Assembly: GCA_027069385.1 (NCBI GenBank)
Contig: JALXER010000261.1
Coordinates: forward strand, 1-15,156
Origin: Paracoccaceae bacterium
Lineage (GTDB): Bacteria > Pseudomonadota > Alphaproteobacteria > Rhodobacterales > Rhodobacteraceae
Direction of reading: 5' to 3'
DNA: 15,156 bases
This document shows positions 13,764 through 15,156 of this stretch, one piece after another. The position numbers and the translations under genes are program-made. Position 1 is the stretch's first letter. Each line of letters begins with the position of its first letter. Below the pieces are notes generated by a model. It had not been told where the DNA came from. It did not search any database and saw nothing but the letters and a program-made list of their open reading frames with translations.

Positions 13764-15071
13764 ATGACAATGGATATGATCGATAAATTCGAGGATCTGT
13801 TCGTTGGTCGCGGGGCGACGGATTTTCGTAAACTCGAAAGTCTGGTAGACGTGTTTTGCCCGTTCGAAGCTATTGGCATGGTTAGTCAAGAAATCCGGCA
13901 TTCGAATTATCTGTCCTATATTCTAGACCCAAACCGCCCGCACGGGTTCGGGACCACCCTGTTGAAAGGTTTTTTGGAACTGGTTGTAAAGCAACTTGGC
14001 GGCAGCGCCGCGTCCTTGTCCAAGTTGGATTTGCACCTGATGGAGTTGTCAAATGTACAAGTCCGGCGCGAATGGCAAAACATCGACCTGTTGATCGAAA
14101 TCCCCGCAGCGCAGGGAAAGGGGTTGGTCGTGGTGATTGAATTAAAGGTGAACGCATCTGAAAGCGAAGATCAATTGACAAGGTACCACAGTATTGTTTT
14201 GGAAACCTACCCTTCCAAAAAATGGGACCACAAATTTGTGTTTTTGACCAAGCGGGGCAACAAACCGAAAAAGACCAAAGATCTTAAGTCGTGGCAACCG
14301 ATGGCAATGGCGACGCTTATTGATCGTCTGCAAGATGATGCCAAATTGGCTGGGTTTTCAGGTAAAAGCGCGGATCTATTGGGCGCGTATATCGAAATGA
14401 TGAGGAGGCATCACGTGGGCAATGCTGAGATTGAGGACGTGGCCAAACAGCTTTGGGCAAAGCATCGTGAGGCGCTAGATGAACTGATGCGGCTTAAGCC
14501 AAATATCTTGGGTGATATCATCGGGTCAGTTGCTGATGCAGAAGAGCACTTTGCCGAGAGCGTTAACAAATGCATTGGGTCGCAGATTGTCAAGGACACC
14601 AGCACAAAAAGAGTGCGGCGATTTAGGGTGGATGCGTGGGGCGATATCCCCTTAACGACCTGCGGAAACGGGAAATGGGTTAAAAGTAAAAGCCTGTTAT
14701 TGCTAGAGATTTATCGCAGTACTGTGCTTGATGAAATCCGGATCACCTATTGTATGGATCAAGACCCAAAGGACGAAGTTAGCAGCGATTTCCGAAAAGT
14801 GCTTTTTAAAAGGATCCGTGACAGCAAAGAACTGGAGGCGCTGGGCAAGGATAGAACGAGTATTAAGCTCGAGATCAAAAAGGGCTTTCAGCACTTGGAC
14901 AAACAAATGCTGTGGAAGCTTGGAGACCATGCAACTACTGAGTTGAGCATGAATAATGTAGTACCGGAAATACTGGATGCGGCAAAAAACTTTGTCGTGG
15001 AAACATTGCCCCATTACGATCAAATTATTCGCGAGGTTTCGGCGGAGTTCATGAATAAGGGAATCGACTGA
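13764..15071 (+). CDS. PD-(D/E)XK nuclease-superfamily protein (PDDEXK_4-like)
   Basis: 435 residues. The first 150 residues resemble the PDDEXK_4 group: EIRHSNYLSYILDPNRPHG (43-61) near the N-terminus, then the catalytic core with D108 in WQNIDLLIEI and E126/K128 in VVVIELKVN, followed by Q137 and Y141 in the QLTRYHS helix. This is a complete D-ExK nuclease core, so DNA cleavage is likely but substrate and role are unknown. The remaining 285 residues match nothing I recognise; Lys/Arg are frequent. The ATG directly abuts the polA stop, with GAGG (13752-13755) 8 bases upstream. Base composition departs from polA: 23 of 60 G/C at 14161-14220 against 40 of 60 at 13441-13500. This suggests acquisition by transfer. 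Genes of this group often occur in accessory and defence regions. Confidence 0.8.
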   Translation: MTMDMIDKFEDLFVGRGATDFRKLESLVDVFCPFEAIGMVSQEIRHSNYLSYILDPNRPHGFGTTLLKGFLELVVKQLGGSAASLSKLDLHLMELSNVQVRREWQNIDLLIEIPAAQGKGLVVVIELKVNASESEDQLTRYHSIVLETYPSKKWDHKFVFLTKRGNKPKKTKDLKSWQPMAMATLIDRLQDDAKLAGFSGKSADLLGAYIEMMRRHHVGNAEIEDVAKQLWAKHREALDELMRLKPNILGDIIGSVADAEEHFAESVNKCIGSQIVKDTSTKRVRRFRVDAWGDIPLTTCGNGKWVKSKSLLLLEIYRSTVLDEIRITYCMDQDPKDEVSSDFRKVLFKRIRDSKELEALGKDRTSIKLEIKKGFQHLDKQMLWKLGDHATTELSMNNVVPEILDAAKNFVVETLPHYDQIIREVSAEFMNKGID

Positions 15072-15072
15072 C

Positions 15073-15156
15073 ATGTTTGACTATACCCTGCTTCATTGGA
15101 CAACCTTCCTGATTGCCGCCGCGCTGCTGAACCTGTCGCCGGGGCCGGATATCGCG
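15073..15156 (+). CDS. LysE/RhtB-family amino-acid exporter, N-terminal fragment
   Basis: The first 28 codons before the window ends. A hydrophobic first helix and NLSPGPDI are the N-terminal signature of LysE/RhtB translocators, inner-membrane proteins that export amino acids or related metabolites. The ATG follows the nuclease stop by one base, with AAGGGA about 11 bases upstream. The substrate cannot be told. Confidence 0.85.
   Translation, partial: MFDYTLLHWTTFLIAAALLNLSPGPDIA

Noticed and set aside
12417..13901. 494-residue open frame antisense to polA
   Set aside because: It mirrors a GC-rich real gene, is rich in His/Gly/Arg as such shadows are, and has no recognisable domain.
1..15156. 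tRNA, rRNA, CRISPR array, insertion sequence or phage attachment site
   Set aside because: No cloverleaf-like sequence, spaced direct repeats, transposase-like protein or flanking terminal repeats were seen on either strand by eye.

Overview
The window comes from an alphaproteobacterium, most likely a member of the Rhodobacterales (Roseobacter/Paracoccaceae type). The grounds are the gene families and their style: a compact flgF-flgG-flgA-flgH-fliL run, a separate F0 ATP synthase operon with paired b' and b subunits, and a short zf-CHCC (NDUFS6-like) protein. GC is high in most genes. The species cannot be named from this window.

Region 1 (1-3321, + strand) is the end of a flagellar operon: the last codons of a probable FliQ, then flgF, flgG, flgA, flgH and fliL. 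Gaps are short or absent, with a one-base TGATG overlap (flgG/flgA) and an ATGA overlap (flgA/flgH). The products are export-gate, proximal and distal rod, P-ring chaperone, L-ring and stator-associated proteins.

Region 2 (3309-3659, - strand) is an ArsR-family repressor that runs into the 3' end of fliL. Its promoter and probable leaderless start are covered by two related operator-like palindromes.

Region 3 (3826-6574, + strand) is the F0 half of the ATP synthase: a strong promoter, atpI (TTG start), atpB (a), atpE (c), an intercistronic hairpin, atpF' (b'), atpF (b) and a bidirectional terminator. The F1 genes are not here, as is usual when F0 and F1 operons are split.

Region 4 (6589-7682) holds an OmpA-type outer-membrane lipoprotein on the - strand, followed by about 455 bases with no gene I can support.

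Region 5 (7683-9730, + strand) is nth (endonuclease III), a PfkB/adenosine kinase translationally coupled to it by ATGA, and a HIT-family hydrolase. A secreted glycoside-hydrolase-like protein (9720-10703, - strand) converges on the HIT gene and overlaps it by 11 bases.

Region 6 (10809-15156, + strand) is a 51-residue zinc-finger protein, polA starting on the very next base, then a PD-(D/E)XK nuclease-family protein starting on the base after the polA stop, and the start of a LysE/RhtB-type exporter. The nuclease gene is visibly poorer in GC than polA and is the most likely recently acquired gene in the window. No mobile element, tRNA, rRNA or CRISPR array was seen.
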